DNA from: Marinitoga sp. 38H-ov | GTDB taxonomy: Bacteria; Thermotogota; Thermotogae; Petrotogales; Petrotogaceae | Reading direction: 5' to 3' | DNA: 56,362 bases | NCBI RefSeq assembly: GCF_011057715.1 | Contig: NZ_LNGH01000014.1 | Span: 1 to 56,362, forward strand | Part shown: one piece after another, positions 17,322-26,695 of the stretch | Layout: each line of letters starts with the position of its first letter | Numbering within the stretch: position 1 is the first letter of the stretch | Made by a program: the position numbers and the translations under genes | The notes under the pieces: model-generated | The model's input: only the letters and a program-made list of their open reading frames with translations | Told to the model about the DNA's origin: nothing | Database searches by the model: none

Positions 17322-19229
17322 ATGAAAAGATATGATTCATCAAAAGAATATTTAAATGCTAAAAAAAGGGGAGAACGAGAATTAGATTTTTGGAAAAATA
17401 GAGGTAAAGATGGATATTTAGCCGATTTAGAAAGCATATTAAAAAATGTTCAAATAATAAATGAAGTTAATTTAGGAATTATAGAGGTTCCACTTAAAAA
17501 TATAAAAGGTACATTTTACAAATCAAGAAGAAGTGCATTTTCAAAAAATTTCATGCCACTTTTAGAAGAAAATACAGAGTTTGCTATAAAATGGATTAAT
17601 TTATTTGAAGCTCAACAAGAAGAAGGTATTAGAGATGCAATAATAGCTTATGAATTTTTAAATAAGTTTTACGTTGTAGAGGGTAATAAGAGAGTTAGCG
17701 TTTTAAAATACCTAGACTCTCCTTTTATTATGGCTAATGTTAGAAGGTTAATACCAAAATATGATGAAATGGATTTAAATATTAGAATATATTATGAATT
17801 TTTAGATTTCTATGAAAAAACTAAAATAAATATGATTTGGTTTAAGAGAGAAGGAGGGTTTAAAGAATTAGAAGAAATATTAATTAATTATATAGAAGAG
17901 AATATGGAAAATCCAAAAGAATTTTTCAATTTTTTTGAAAAGTTTATATATTGGAATTTTAGAAAAATATACCATGAATTAAATGGAGAAAAATTACCAA
18001 TAACTACAGGGGAAGCCTTTCTATTTTATTTAAAAAAATATGGTATAGAGAAAGCATTATTAGATAAAGATTTAAAATTAAAAGTTAAAGAGGTTATAAA
18101 GGAATTAGAAGAAATTTATTTAGAAGAAAAGAAAAATATATTCCAAGAAATGTTATCCCCATTTATTAAATCAAATTCAACCCAAAAATTAAATATCGCA
18201 TTTGTATATAGAAATTATATAGAAGAAAGCACCTGGGTAAAATCACATGATTTAGGAAGAAAATATATAGAAGAAATTTTTGGTGACAAAATAAACACTA
18301 TTTATGTTGAAAATGTTTCTAAAGATAAATCATATGATGTGATAAAAGAATTAGCAGAACAAAATCATGATCTAATAATAACTACTAGTGTTGATTATAT
18401 GAATAGCACTTATAAGGCTGCTATAGATTATCCAAATACTAAATTTTTAAATTGTGCAGGGTATAAAAGTTATAGGAATTTATCTGTATATTTTGGCAGA
18501 ATATACCAACCAATGTTTTTAACAGGTATAATTGCTGGAGCAATCACGAAAAAAAATAAAATAGGATATATAGCTCCATATCCTATGCCATTATTTATAA
18601 GAACATTAAATGCTTTTTCTTTAGGCGTAAAAACGGTTAATCCACATGCTAAAATAATTGTAAAATGGACTAATTGTTGGATAAATGAAGATATAGAAAG
18701 TGAAAAAACATTAGATTTAATAAAAGAAAATATAGACGTATTAGCTTCAAATATGGATTCAACAATACCTCAATTAATAGCAGATAAACATAAAATTTAT
18801 TCTATAGGATATAATGTAATAACCCAAGAAGAAACTCCAGATACTTATATTGCATCAGCTTACTGGAAATGGGGGAAAATATATAGTAAAATTGTTAAAA
18901 AGTTATTGAATAATGAATGGGAAATAACTACTTCAAAAAATCTCGAAGATTTAAAAAGATATTGGTATGGAATGGACAGTAAAGTTGTTAAATTATATAA
19001 AAATAAAAACCTAATCCCAGGTCAAACTGAAAAAATTGTCGGAGTATTAAAAGAACTATTAAAAAAAGGAACATATGATATATTTTCAGGCCCTATATAT
19101 GATACAAATAAAAATCTAATTGTAGATAGAAATGAAAGTTTACTTGATGAAGACCTATTAAAAATGAATTGGTATCTTGATAATATAGAAGGTGATTTAC
19201 AAAATGTTATTTTTAATACTGAAAAATAA
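17322..19229 (+). CDS. ParB-like/BMP (Med/PnrA-type) fusion protein, cytoplasmic (635 aa)
   Basis: Residues 1-150 contain a ParB/sulfiredoxin-like segment with the signature FYVVEGNKRVSVLKYL at about 118-133. A helical linker follows to about residue 285. Residues 290-600 are a BMP-family fold: LNIAFVYRNY, ITTSVDYMNST, YFGRIYQPMFLTGIIAG, KIGYIAPYPMP, VLASNMDSTIPQLI, and ASAYWKWGKIY. BMP proteins are normally exported lipoproteins that bind nucleosides for ABC importers; this one has no signal peptide and no lipobox. It follows GGGAGAGG and ends at a terminator. An intracellular nucleoside sensor with DNA-binding or NTP-dependent activity is my inference. Confidence 0.75.
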   Translation: MKRYDSSKEYLNAKKRGERELDFWKNRGKDGYLADLESILKNVQIINEVNLGIIEVPLKNIKGTFYKSRRSAFSKNFMPLLEENTEFAIKWINLFEAQQEEGIRDAIIAYEFLNKFYVVEGNKRVSVLKYLDSPFIMANVRRLIPKYDEMDLNIRIYYEFLDFYEKTKINMIWFKREGGFKELEEILINYIEENMENPKEFFNFFEKFIYWNFRKIYHELNGEKLPITTGEAFLFYLKKYGIEKALLDKDLKLKVKEVIKELEEIYLEEKKNIFQEMLSPFIKSNSTQKLNIAFVYRNYIEESTWVKSHDLGRKYIEEIFGDKINTIYVENVSKDKSYDVIKELAEQNHDLIITTSVDYMNSTYKAAIDYPNTKFLNCAGYKSYRNLSVYFGRIYQPMFLTGIIAGAITKKNKIGYIAPYPMPLFIRTLNAFSLGVKTVNPHAKIIVKWTNCWINEDIESEKTLDLIKENIDVLASNMDSTIPQLIADKHKIYSIGYNVITQEETPDTYIASAYWKWGKIYSKIVKKLLNNEWEITTSKNLEDLKRYWYGMDSKVVKLYKNKNLIPGQTEKIVGVLKELLKKGTYDIFSGPIYDTNKNLIVDRNESLLDEDLLKMNWYLDNIEGDLQNVIFNTEK

Positions 19230-19230
19230 A

Positions 19231-19260
19231 AACTCCGGGAAATTAATCCCGGAGTTATTT
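19231..19260. terminator. Bidirectional terminator between convergent genes
   Basis: AACTCCGGGA and TCCCGGAGTT form a 10-bp GC-rich stem with a six-base loop, flanked by T-runs on both strands. It serves the plus-strand BMP fusion and the minus-strand ppdK. Confidence 0.9.
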
Positions 19261-19265
19261 TATTA

Positions 19266-21929
19266 TTAATCAGCGTAATTTACAAATTTTCCTCTTTTGA
19301 ATTTAACTGCTGCTTGAGCTGCTGCCAATCTTGCAATAGGAACTCTGTATGGTGAACAACTTACGTAATCTAATTGTGTTTTGTGGAAGAATTCGATTGA
19401 TTCAGGATCTCCACCGTGTTCACCACAAACACCTAATTTTAATTCTGGATTTACTGATCTACCATAATCTTTTGCAATTTTTACCATTCTACCAACGCCT
19501 GTTTGATCAACGTGTTTGAATGGATCTTTTTCATAAATTCCTTTTTCAATATAATCGTTGATAAATTTACCATAATCATCTCTTGAGAAACCTAATGTCA
19601 TTTGTGTTAAATCGTTAGTACCAAAACTGAAGAATTCTGCTACTTCAGCAATTTCGTCTGCTGTAATAGCTCCTCTTGGAACTTCGATCATTGTACCAAC
19701 TTTGTAATCTAAATCAATACCTGCTTCTTCAATTAATTTATCTGCTGTTTCTCTAACAATTTTATCTAAGTATTTTAATTCATTTACTGTACCTACTAAT
19801 GGAATCATGATTTCTGGTTTAACTTTTTTACCTTCTTTTACCATTTCAATAGCAGCCATAATAATAGCTTTTGTTTGCATTACTGCAACTTCTGGATATG
19901 TAATTGCTAATCTTACACCTCTGTGTCCCATCATTGGGTTGAATTCGTGTAAGTTTTCAACGATTTCTTTTAATTCTTCTACAGTAATACCTAATTGTGG
20001 AGCTAATTCTTTCATTTGTTCTTCATCTTGTGGTAAGAATTCGTGTAATGGTGGATCTAATAATCTGATTGTTACAGGGAATCCTTCCATAGCTTCAAAT
20101 AATCCTTTGAAGTCTTCTTTTTGTAATGGTAATAATTCTGCTAAAGCAGCTTCTCTTTGTTCAACAGTTTTTGCAACAATCATTCTTCTCATTTTTTGAA
20201 TTCTATCGCCTTCGAAGAACATATGTTCTGTTCTACATAATCCTATACCTTCTGCTCCAAAGTTTCTAGCAACATTAGCATCTCTTGGAATATCAGCATT
20301 AGCTCTTACACCTAATACTCTAATTTCATCAGCAAATTCTAATAATTCAGCAACTTCGCCTTCTAAACCTTGTGGTTTTATTGTTTTAACTTTTCCTAAG
20401 TATACTTTTCCTGTAGTACCATCTATAGAAATCCAATCTCCGTCTTTCACTTTTACGCCTCTTGCTTCAAATTCTTTTGCTTCTTCATCAATAACGATTT
20501 CTTCAGCACCAACAATAGCTGGTTTACCCATACCTCTTGCAACAACTGCTGCGTGTGATGTCATACCACCTGTAGCTGTTAAAATACCTTCAGCTGCATT
20601 CATACCTCCAACATCTTCTGGGCTTGTTTCAGGTCTTACTAAGATAACTGGAGTTCCTTCTTTAGCTAATTCTTCTGCTTCATCTGCACTGAATACAACT
20701 TTACCTGTTGCAGCACCTGGAGATGCAGGTAATCCTGCTCCAATTTCTTGTGCTTTTTTAATTTCTGCTTCATCAAATGCTGGGTGTAATAATTTATCGA
20801 TTTGTTCTGGAGATACTCTCATAACTGCTGTAGCTTTATCAATTAATCCTTCTTTAACCATATCTACTGCAATTTTAATAGCAGCTTTTGCTGTTCTTTT
20901 ACCATTTCTTGTTTGTAAGAAATATAATTTCCCTTTTTCAATTGTAAATTCAATATCTTGCATATCTTTATAATGTCTTTCTAATTTATCCATAATATCT
21001 GTTAATTCTTTATATACATCTGGCATTAATTCATTTAATTTTTCTAATGGATAAGGTGTTCTGATACCAGCAACAACATCTTCACCTTGTGCATTTGGTA
21101 AGTATTCACCATATTTTACTTTTTCACCTGTGTTAGGATCTCTTGTGAAACATACACCAGTTCCACTATCTTCACCCATATTACCGAATACCATCATAAC
21201 AACATTAACAGCTGTTCCTAATAATTCTCCTTCTTTAATTCCGTTAATAGCTCTGTATTTAATAGCTCTTTCATTCATCCAGCTACCAAATACTGCTTCT
21301 ATCGCAATCCATAATTGTTTTTTAGGATCTTGTGGGAATTCTTTTCCAGCTTTTTTATAGATTTCTTTGTATAATTCAACAACTTTTTTGAAATCTTCTG
21401 CTTCTAATTCAATATCTAATTTAACACCTTTTTCTTCTTTTACTTTATTTAATGCTTCTTCAAAGTCATGGTGAGGAATACCTAATGCAACATCACCAAA
21501 CATTTGCATGAATCTTCTGTAAGAATCATATGCAAATCTTGGGTTTCCTGTATTTTTTGCTAAAGCTTCAACTGTTTGATCGTTTAAACCTAAATTTAAA
21601 ATTGTATCCATCATACCTGGCATTGATACAGCTGCACCTGATCTAACAGATACTAATAATGGATTTTCTTTATCTCCAAATTTTTTACCTGAAACTTCTT
21701 CTAATTTTTTTAATGCTGCTTCAACTTCTGCTTCTAATGCTTCTGGGAATGATCTATCATGTTTCCAATAATAGTCACAAACTTCTGTTGTAATTGTAAA
21801 ACCAGCAGGAACAGGTAATCCCATTCTAGCCATTTCTGCTAAATTAGCACCTTTTCCACCTAATATGTGTTTCATCTTTAAATTTCCTTCAGCGATACCT
21901 CCGCCATAAAAATATACCATCTTTTCCAT
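19266..21929 (-). CDS. ppdK: Pyruvate, phosphate dikinase (887 aa)
   Basis: Interconverts pyruvate, ATP and phosphate with PEP, AMP and pyrophosphate, linking glycolysis and gluconeogenesis. The N-terminal nucleotide-binding domain starts GGKGANLAEM. The central phosphohistidine domain has TGGMTSHAAVVARGMG with His459 as phosphocarrier. The C-terminal PEP/pyruvate barrel contains GLCRTEHMF, MMGHRGVRL, GTNDLTQ and the Cys in LGVCGEHGG. Full length for the family. The ATG at 21929 is preferred over the in-frame TTG seven codons earlier, because the AAGGAGGG site lies between them. gpsA lies 31 bp upstream on the same strand. Confidence 0.97.
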   Translation of the reverse strand: MEKMVYFYGGGIAEGNLKMKHILGGKGANLAEMARMGLPVPAGFTITTEVCDYYWKHDRSFPEALEAEVEAALKKLEEVSGKKFGDKENPLLVSVRSGAAVSMPGMMDTILNLGLNDQTVEALAKNTGNPRFAYDSYRRFMQMFGDVALGIPHHDFEEALNKVKEEKGVKLDIELEAEDFKKVVELYKEIYKKAGKEFPQDPKKQLWIAIEAVFGSWMNERAIKYRAINGIKEGELLGTAVNVVMMVFGNMGEDSGTGVCFTRDPNTGEKVKYGEYLPNAQGEDVVAGIRTPYPLEKLNELMPDVYKELTDIMDKLERHYKDMQDIEFTIEKGKLYFLQTRNGKRTAKAAIKIAVDMVKEGLIDKATAVMRVSPEQIDKLLHPAFDEAEIKKAQEIGAGLPASPGAATGKVVFSADEAEELAKEGTPVILVRPETSPEDVGGMNAAEGILTATGGMTSHAAVVARGMGKPAIVGAEEIVIDEEAKEFEARGVKVKDGDWISIDGTTGKVYLGKVKTIKPQGLEGEVAELLEFADEIRVLGVRANADIPRDANVARNFGAEGIGLCRTEHMFFEGDRIQKMRRMIVAKTVEQREAALAELLPLQKEDFKGLFEAMEGFPVTIRLLDPPLHEFLPQDEEQMKELAPQLGITVEELKEIVENLHEFNPMMGHRGVRLAITYPEVAVMQTKAIIMAAIEMVKEGKKVKPEIMIPLVGTVNELKYLDKIVRETADKLIEEAGIDLDYKVGTMIEVPRGAITADEIAEVAEFFSFGTNDLTQMTLGFSRDDYGKFINDYIEKGIYEKDPFKHVDQTGVGRMVKIAKDYGRSVNPELKLGVCGEHGGDPESIEFFHKTQLDYVSCSPYRVPIARLAAAQAAVKFKRGKFVNYAD

Positions 21930-21960
21930 GTGTTTCTCCCTCCTTATCAAATATAAAAGG

Positions 21961-22944
21961 TTAATTTTCGTCTTTTAATTCTCTTATCATTAATTCATGA
22001 ATAGCTTTTTTAGGATCCTTATTTAAATATAATACTTCATATATTTTTTCAACAATAGGCATTTCAATTTTTAATTCCTTTATTTCACTATATAACGCTT
22101 TTACAGTATAAACTCCTTCAGCAACCATATTCATATTATTTATTATTTCATCCAAAACTTTTCCTCTACCTATCATCTCTCCAACATATCTATTTCTACT
22201 ATGTTGACTATTACATGTAACTATTAAATCACCTAAGCCAGCAAGACCCATGAATGTTTCTTTTTTCGCACCTTTTTTCTCACCATATCTAATAATTTCA
22301 GCTAAACCTCTAGTAATTAGCGCAGCTTTTGAATTATCCCAACCACCTATTCCATCAATAACCCCTGCAGCTATAGCAATTACATTTTTTATTGAGCCAC
22401 CTATTTCAACACCTATTACATCATCATTTGTATAAATTCTAAAGGAAACATTACTAAAGTTTTCCTGAATAATCTTTGCTAAATTTTTATTTTCAGATGC
22501 AGCTACTATACTTGTTGGTATGTCTCTAGCTACTTCTTCAGCATGACTAGGACCACTTAGAACTACATATTTTGGATTATTCAAAATTTCACTTATTACT
22601 TCACTAACTCTCTTATGTGTATTAATTTCTATCCCTTTTGAAAGATTTACAATAATTTGATCATTATAGTATAATTTTAGTTTTTCTAATACTTCTCTAA
22701 CAGCTTGAGCTGGTATAGCTAAAATTAAAATCTCTGAATTTTCTACAACTTCTTGTAAGCTTAATGAAGGTTTAATTGTTTTAGGTATAGATATACCAGG
22801 TAAATAATATGGGTTTTCCCCATTTTTTAAAGCTGATAACACTTTTTCATCTGTTGTCCATATTCTTACATTATGTCCATTATTTAAAAGAACTTTAGAT
22901 ATCGCACTTCCCCAACTCCCTGAACCTAAAACACCTATGTTCAT
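21961..22944 (-). CDS. gpsA: Glycerol-3-phosphate dehydrogenase [NAD(P)+] (327 aa)
   Basis: Reduces dihydroxyacetone phosphate to sn-glycerol 3-phosphate for phospholipid synthesis. The Rossmann start is MNIGVLGSGSWGSAISKVLL. Further family blocks are NLSKGIEINT, VVLSGPSHAEEVA, EIGGSIKNVIAIAAG (catalytic Lys), and GLAGLGDLIVTCNSQHSRNR, all intact. The length is typical. ATG follows AGGAGG. Probably cotranscribed with ppdK. Confidence 0.97.
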   Translation of the reverse strand: MNIGVLGSGSWGSAISKVLLNNGHNVRIWTTDEKVLSALKNGENPYYLPGISIPKTIKPSLSLQEVVENSEILILAIPAQAVREVLEKLKLYYNDQIIVNLSKGIEINTHKRVSEVISEILNNPKYVVLSGPSHAEEVARDIPTSIVAASENKNLAKIIQENFSNVSFRIYTNDDVIGVEIGGSIKNVIAIAAGVIDGIGGWDNSKAALITRGLAEIIRYGEKKGAKKETFMGLAGLGDLIVTCNSQHSRNRYVGEMIGRGKVLDEIINNMNMVAEGVYTVKALYSEIKELKIEMPIVEKIYEVLYLNKDPKKAIHELMIRELKDEN

Positions 22945-23111
22945 AATTTCCTCCTATATTATAACATATCTTTCGTAACAAAATGGTTTCCAAGTTATTA
23001 TTACGTACTCTATTATTAAATTTATAATGATATCAAATATAATATTACATTTTATTGTTTGATTCTTCGTTTAATTCCCCTAAACATTATATTAACTCAT
23101 TGAAAAATGAA

Positions 23112-23498
23112 TTATTTGTTATTACTTTTTTCTGATTTTTTCCTTTCTTGCCATATTTCAGAAGCTTTTTCTATAGAAATTTTTTCTTCCCAAAAAAGCC
23201 AAGGTTTTCTGTTTGAAATTTTATTAACTACCTTTTTTATGACATTTTTTGATGAAATATTATAATCTCTTTCTATTATTTTTAGAAGCAAAAAAGAATC
23301 ATATATTAAATCTCCTATTTCTTCTTCCAAGTTTTCTATATCATTACTGTTTAAAGCCTCTTCTATTTCTTTTATTTCTGAAGAAGCTTCATTTAACATT
23401 TTTTCTGAATCGATAGATTCAACCCATGGACATTTGTCAATGTTTCTTTGGACTATATCATATAATTTTTTTAATTCATTTAAAAATTCTTTATCCAT
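23112..23498 (-). CDS. MazG-like nucleotide pyrophosphohydrolase (128 aa)
   Basis: A small all-alpha NTP-PPase. The metal-binding motif is visible as EIKEIEEAL near residue 38 and LEEEIGDLIYD near 58, and is followed by the helix with KVVNKISNRKPWLF. It is half the length of two-domain MazG and corresponds to one domain. Such enzymes hydrolyse (deoxy)NTPs to the monophosphate and pyrophosphate, often for house-cleaning. It starts 8 bp after the solute-binding protein gene, so they share an operon without an evident functional link. Confidence 0.85.
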   Translation of the reverse strand: MDKEFLNELKKLYDIVQRNIDKCPWVESIDSEKMLNEASSEIKEIEEALNSNDIENLEEEIGDLIYDSFLLLKIIERDYNISSKNVIKKVVNKISNRKPWLFWEEKISIEKASEIWQERKKSEKSNNK

Positions 23499-23506
23499 AA
23501 TATCTC

Positions 23507-24409
23507 CTAATAATTTAAGTATAAATCTTCTGGAATATTTGATATAGCATTATATTCTAAAAGATTTTTCAAATACAAATCTGTTATTTCTTTTATATCA
23601 TTTCTATAATAAATTTCTGATCTAGAAGCAGCTTTTTCTAATACAGGTTTTGGCATTGTTTGCATTACCTTAAATACATAATCTATAGCTTGCTCAAAAT
23701 TGTTTTTATAAAACTCATTTGCCGAATTTTCATAAGCATCTAAAACTCTTTTTACAAAATTAGGATTTTCTTTATACTTTTTATTTGAAACAAATACTCC
23801 AGCAATAGGAATTTTTTGATCTTTTAAATTAAACATTGATGCATATATTTTTTGTAAATCCATTCGAACCTTTATTTTACCTTGTGTTTTTACTTCAGCA
23901 AGAGATACAAAAGGTTCTGGTAGAACAGCTATGTTTTCCTTACCAGATGCTAATAATTGTATTATCTCTGGACCACTGGTAACATATACTATTTCAAAAT
24001 CAATATTGTTCATTTTCTTTAAAATTTTCAATATAACATCAGCTGTTTGTCCAGGCCCATGCAAAGTAACAATTCTTTTCCCATTTAAATCATTTACTCC
24101 ACTTATTTCATTATTAGATATAAGATAAAAAGATTTCCATAATGAAATTCCAGCTAAACTATAGTCTGCCCCTTTATTAATCAATTCAACACCCAAAGCA
24201 ACAGGTAAAACTATAAAATCAGCTTGACTTTTTAAAACAAGAGTTTGGGCTTGATCTATATTCCTCCAAAAATCAGTTTGCAATGTAGGCACTTTATTAA
24301 TATACATTCCAGCAGCAGGTAATAAGGTTGGACCTAAAGGATTAAAAAAAGTGCCTGAAAAAGAAATTAAGGTTAAAAAAAGAAATAAAATTATAAGTAT
24401 TTTTTTCAT
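23507..24409 (-). CDS. ABC-type solute-binding protein, NMT1/SsuA-like (300 aa)
   Basis: A signal peptide covers residues 1-19 (MKKI, then LILFLFLTLISFSG). The mature part fits the periplasmic binding fold of the NMT1/THI5/SsuA class, with QAQTLVLKSQADFIVLPV, LNGKRIVTLHGPGQTADVILK and VLPEPFVSLAEVKTQ. Those families bind thiamine precursors, sulfonates or nitrate. No permease or ATPase gene is adjacent, so it is either an orphan or works with a transporter encoded elsewhere. The ligand cannot be told from sequence. Confidence 0.85.
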   Translation of the reverse strand: MKKILIILFLFLTLISFSGTFFNPLGPTLLPAAGMYINKVPTLQTDFWRNIDQAQTLVLKSQADFIVLPVALGVELINKGADYSLAGISLWKSFYLISNNEISGVNDLNGKRIVTLHGPGQTADVILKILKKMNNIDFEIVYVTSGPEIIQLLASGKENIAVLPEPFVSLAEVKTQGKIKVRMDLQKIYASMFNLKDQKIPIAGVFVSNKKYKENPNFVKRVLDAYENSANEFYKNNFEQAIDYVFKVMQTMPKPVLEKAASRSEIYYRNDIKEITDLYLKNLLEYNAISNIPEDLYLNY

Positions 24410-24606
24410 ACTTACACCTCCATATTTTATATATAAATATTATACTATAATTTCCCAAATTTTACTAAAATTAAAAAAAAGATTTGTCATTAATCATAAC
24501 TAAGCATAATTAGTTTTAATGGTATGAAAAATTTAAATATTAAACTATGAAATTTTTTTCAAAAATGATATAGTATATTTGTGAAAATATTTTTGGAGGT
24601 GAATAT

Positions 24607-25959
24607 ATGTTAAATTTTTTTAAAATCGATAAAATCCCAGAAGATTATGATTATTTAGATATTATGGTTGTAGATATATTCGGAAAATTAAAACATGTAA
24701 CTTTACCAAAAAGCTATGTTAGCGAAAAAATTTTCAAAGAAGGCATTGGTTTTGATGCTTCTAATTTTGGTTTTGCAAAGGTAACAGATTCTGATATGGT
24801 GGCAATTCCCGACTTATCAAAAATGTATCTTGAAGAAAAAGATGATATGAGAATATTACACGTATTATCCGATGTAATTAGCCCTTCAACAGGAGAGTAT
24901 TTCGATCAATATCCTAGAAGCATTGCAAAAGAAACATTAGAATATATAAAAAAATCAAATATTGCTGATGATGTAAAAATGTTAGTAGAATTAGAATTTC
25001 ATATATTTGATAATATAAATTATAGGACATCTTCTACCGAATCATATTATTACATTGAAAATTCTGAAGGTTTAGGTGAAGAACATGATTATCCAAAGGC
25101 TAGTGGCTCTTCTTATCATTTAAATGAACCATATGATATACATTTTGATTTAAGAAATGAAATTGTGAAAGTTTTAGAAAACGCTGGTATCCCTGTAAAA
25201 TATCATCATCATGAAGTAGGAATTGCCCAACATGAAATAGAATTAAATTTCATGTCTTTAGTAGATGCATCAGATAATGTAACATTAGCAAAATATTTAA
25301 TTAGAAGAGTTGCTGGTGAATATGGTTTATACGTAACATTTATGCCAAAACCATTATATAATATGCCTGGAAATGGTATGCATGTTCATCAATATTTAGA
25401 AGATAATGGAAAGAGTTTATTTGTTGGAGACGAATTATATAATTTAAGTAAATTAGCTCTAAATTATACAGCTGGTGTATTAAAACACAGTTTATCAGGT
25501 TCATTACTTTCATGGTCAAATCCTAGCACAAATTCATATAAAAGGCTTGTTCCAGGATTTGAAGCTCCTATTTCAGCATCTTTCTCAAAAGGAAGTAGAA
25601 GTGCAGCAATTAGAATACCAGGTTATTTAAGCAAGGCTGATACAAGAATTGAATTTAGAACAGGTGATGCTACATCAAACATCTATTTCTTTTTATCTGC
25701 AATGGTTTTAGCTGGATTAAATGGAATAGAAGAAAATTTAGATCCTGTTGAATTAGGTTTCCATTCAAAAGGGGAAAATGATAAAGAGTTTCCATTGAAT
25801 TTAAAAGATGTTATAAATGGTCTTAAAAAAGATAATGAATACTTAAAAACATTCCCTGAATCTTTAATTAATAAATGGATTGATACAAAAATAAAAGAAG
25901 CAAATATCATTTACTCAATTCCTCAACCAAAAGAGTTTGAATTATACTTTGAACTATAA
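24607..25959 (+). CDS. glnA: Glutamine synthetase type I (450 aa)
   Basis: Makes glutamine from glutamate, ammonia and ATP. The beta-grasp N-domain (DIMVVDIFGKLKHVTLP) leads to the catalytic domain with VELEFHIFD (metal Glu), AQHEIELNF, GNGMHVHQYL, NSYKRLVPGFEAPISASFS and RIEFRTGDAT. The C-terminal adenylylation segment of the long GSI-beta type is not recognisable, so it looks like the shorter alpha type. ATG follows GGAGGTG and the gene ends at a strong terminator, giving a single-gene unit. Confidence 0.95.
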   Translation: MLNFFKIDKIPEDYDYLDIMVVDIFGKLKHVTLPKSYVSEKIFKEGIGFDASNFGFAKVTDSDMVAIPDLSKMYLEEKDDMRILHVLSDVISPSTGEYFDQYPRSIAKETLEYIKKSNIADDVKMLVELEFHIFDNINYRTSSTESYYYIENSEGLGEEHDYPKASGSSYHLNEPYDIHFDLRNEIVKVLENAGIPVKYHHHEVGIAQHEIELNFMSLVDASDNVTLAKYLIRRVAGEYGLYVTFMPKPLYNMPGNGMHVHQYLEDNGKSLFVGDELYNLSKLALNYTAGVLKHSLSGSLLSWSNPSTNSYKRLVPGFEAPISASFSKGSRSAAIRIPGYLSKADTRIEFRTGDATSNIYFFLSAMVLAGLNGIEENLDPVELGFHSKGENDKEFPLNLKDVINGLKKDNEYLKTFPESLINKWIDTKIKEANIIYSIPQPKEFELYFEL

Positions 25960-25961
25960 TA

Positions 25962-25995
25962 AATCCCCCATCTTAAAAATGATGGGGGATTTTTA
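25962..25995 (+). terminator. glnA terminator
   Basis: AATCCCCCATC, an eight-base loop and GATGGGGGATT are followed by TTT. The 11-bp stem begins 2 nt after the glnA stop. It overlaps the 3' end of the convergent glutaredoxin-like gene and may serve both. Confidence 0.9.
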
Positions 25996-26232
25996 AATTC
26001 CTAGAAGTTTCTCAATTTTCCCTTTATCAAATCCAACTATTATTTGATTACCAATTTCAATAACAGGAACTCCCATTTGACCTGTCTTTTTTACCATTCT
26101 TTCTGCAGCTTTTTGATCTTTTTCAACATTATATTCCTTAAACGGAATCCCTAATTGTTTAAAATAATTTTTTGCCTTCTTACACCATGGACATCTTGAT
26201 GTAGTATATATTGAAATTTTTACATGAGCCAT
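25993..26232 (-). CDS. Glutaredoxin-like / NrdH-type redox protein (79 aa)
   Basis: A compact thioredoxin fold with active site CPWCKKAKNYF at residues 14-24 and the cis-proline block MGVPVIEIGN near residue 53, followed by the GFDKGKIEKLLG C-terminus. The CPWC motif suggests a dithiol oxidoreductase; NrdH-type proteins feed electrons from thioredoxin reductase to targets such as ribonucleotide reductase. ATG follows AGGAGGGTG. Its partner is not encoded in this window. Confidence 0.88.
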   Translation of the reverse strand: MAHVKISIYTTSRCPWCKKAKNYFKQLGIPFKEYNVEKDQKAAERMVKKTGQMGVPVIEIGNQIIVGFDKGKIEKLLGI

Positions 26233-26325
26233 ATAACACCCTCCTTATTATATACAATTTGTATATATCTAAATATATTTATGCCATAATAGGATTAAAT
26301 TTAAGAGCATTTTTTGTTAAAAATA

Positions 26326-26351
26326 AAAAAAATCTTCCCATTCGGGAAGAT
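26326..26351 (-). terminator. Terminator after the STAS gene
   Basis: On the minus strand GATCTTCCC, a GAAT loop and GGGAAGATT are followed by a run of Ts. It ends the long minus-strand run that includes the amylase and ABC-F genes. Confidence 0.88.
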
Positions 26352-26665
26352 CATTCAACATTATATTCTTTTACGGGTATTATTTTATCTAATTTAACAA
26401 TTTCAATTACTTTTTTGACATTTTCATTTCTAACATTATGTAATTCCATTGAACCACCTTGTTTTTTATAATTCATGAAAAAGTATAATATCCTTCCTAA
26501 TCCGCTACTATCAATGTAATCCAATTCTGACATATCTATAAATATTCTTTTGATTCCATTCTCTGCTAATTCATTTAATTCATCCCTTAATTCTTCTGAA
26601 TTATTTATATCTATTCTTCCTTGTAAAAAAACGGTTGCGCTATTTCCGTATATTTCCTTTTTCAT
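26351..26665 (-). CDS. STAS-domain anti-sigma factor antagonist-like protein (104 aa)
   Basis: A single STAS domain: 'YGNSATVFLQGRIDINNSEEL' at the N-terminus and 'IDMSELDYIDSSGLGRILYF' with the phospho-acceptor serine of the DSSG motif. Such proteins (SpoIIAA/RsbV) are inactivated by kinase phosphorylation and bind anti-sigma factors when unphosphorylated. No switch kinase or PP2C phosphatase is nearby. The ATG at 26665 is chosen because GGAGG precedes it; an in-frame GTG six codons earlier would contain that ribosome binding site. Confidence 0.9.
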   Translation of the reverse strand: MKKEIYGNSATVFLQGRIDINNSEELRDELNELAENGIKRIFIDMSELDYIDSSGLGRILYFFMNYKKQGGSMELHNVRNENVKKVIEIVKLDKIIPVKEYNVE

Positions 26666-26695
26666 TGTTATTCCTCCTCTCACACAATTATTATA

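Noticed and set aside
19807-20199. Plus-strand ORF inside ppdK
   Set aside because: The minus-strand frame encodes an unmistakable PPDK with all catalytic blocks.
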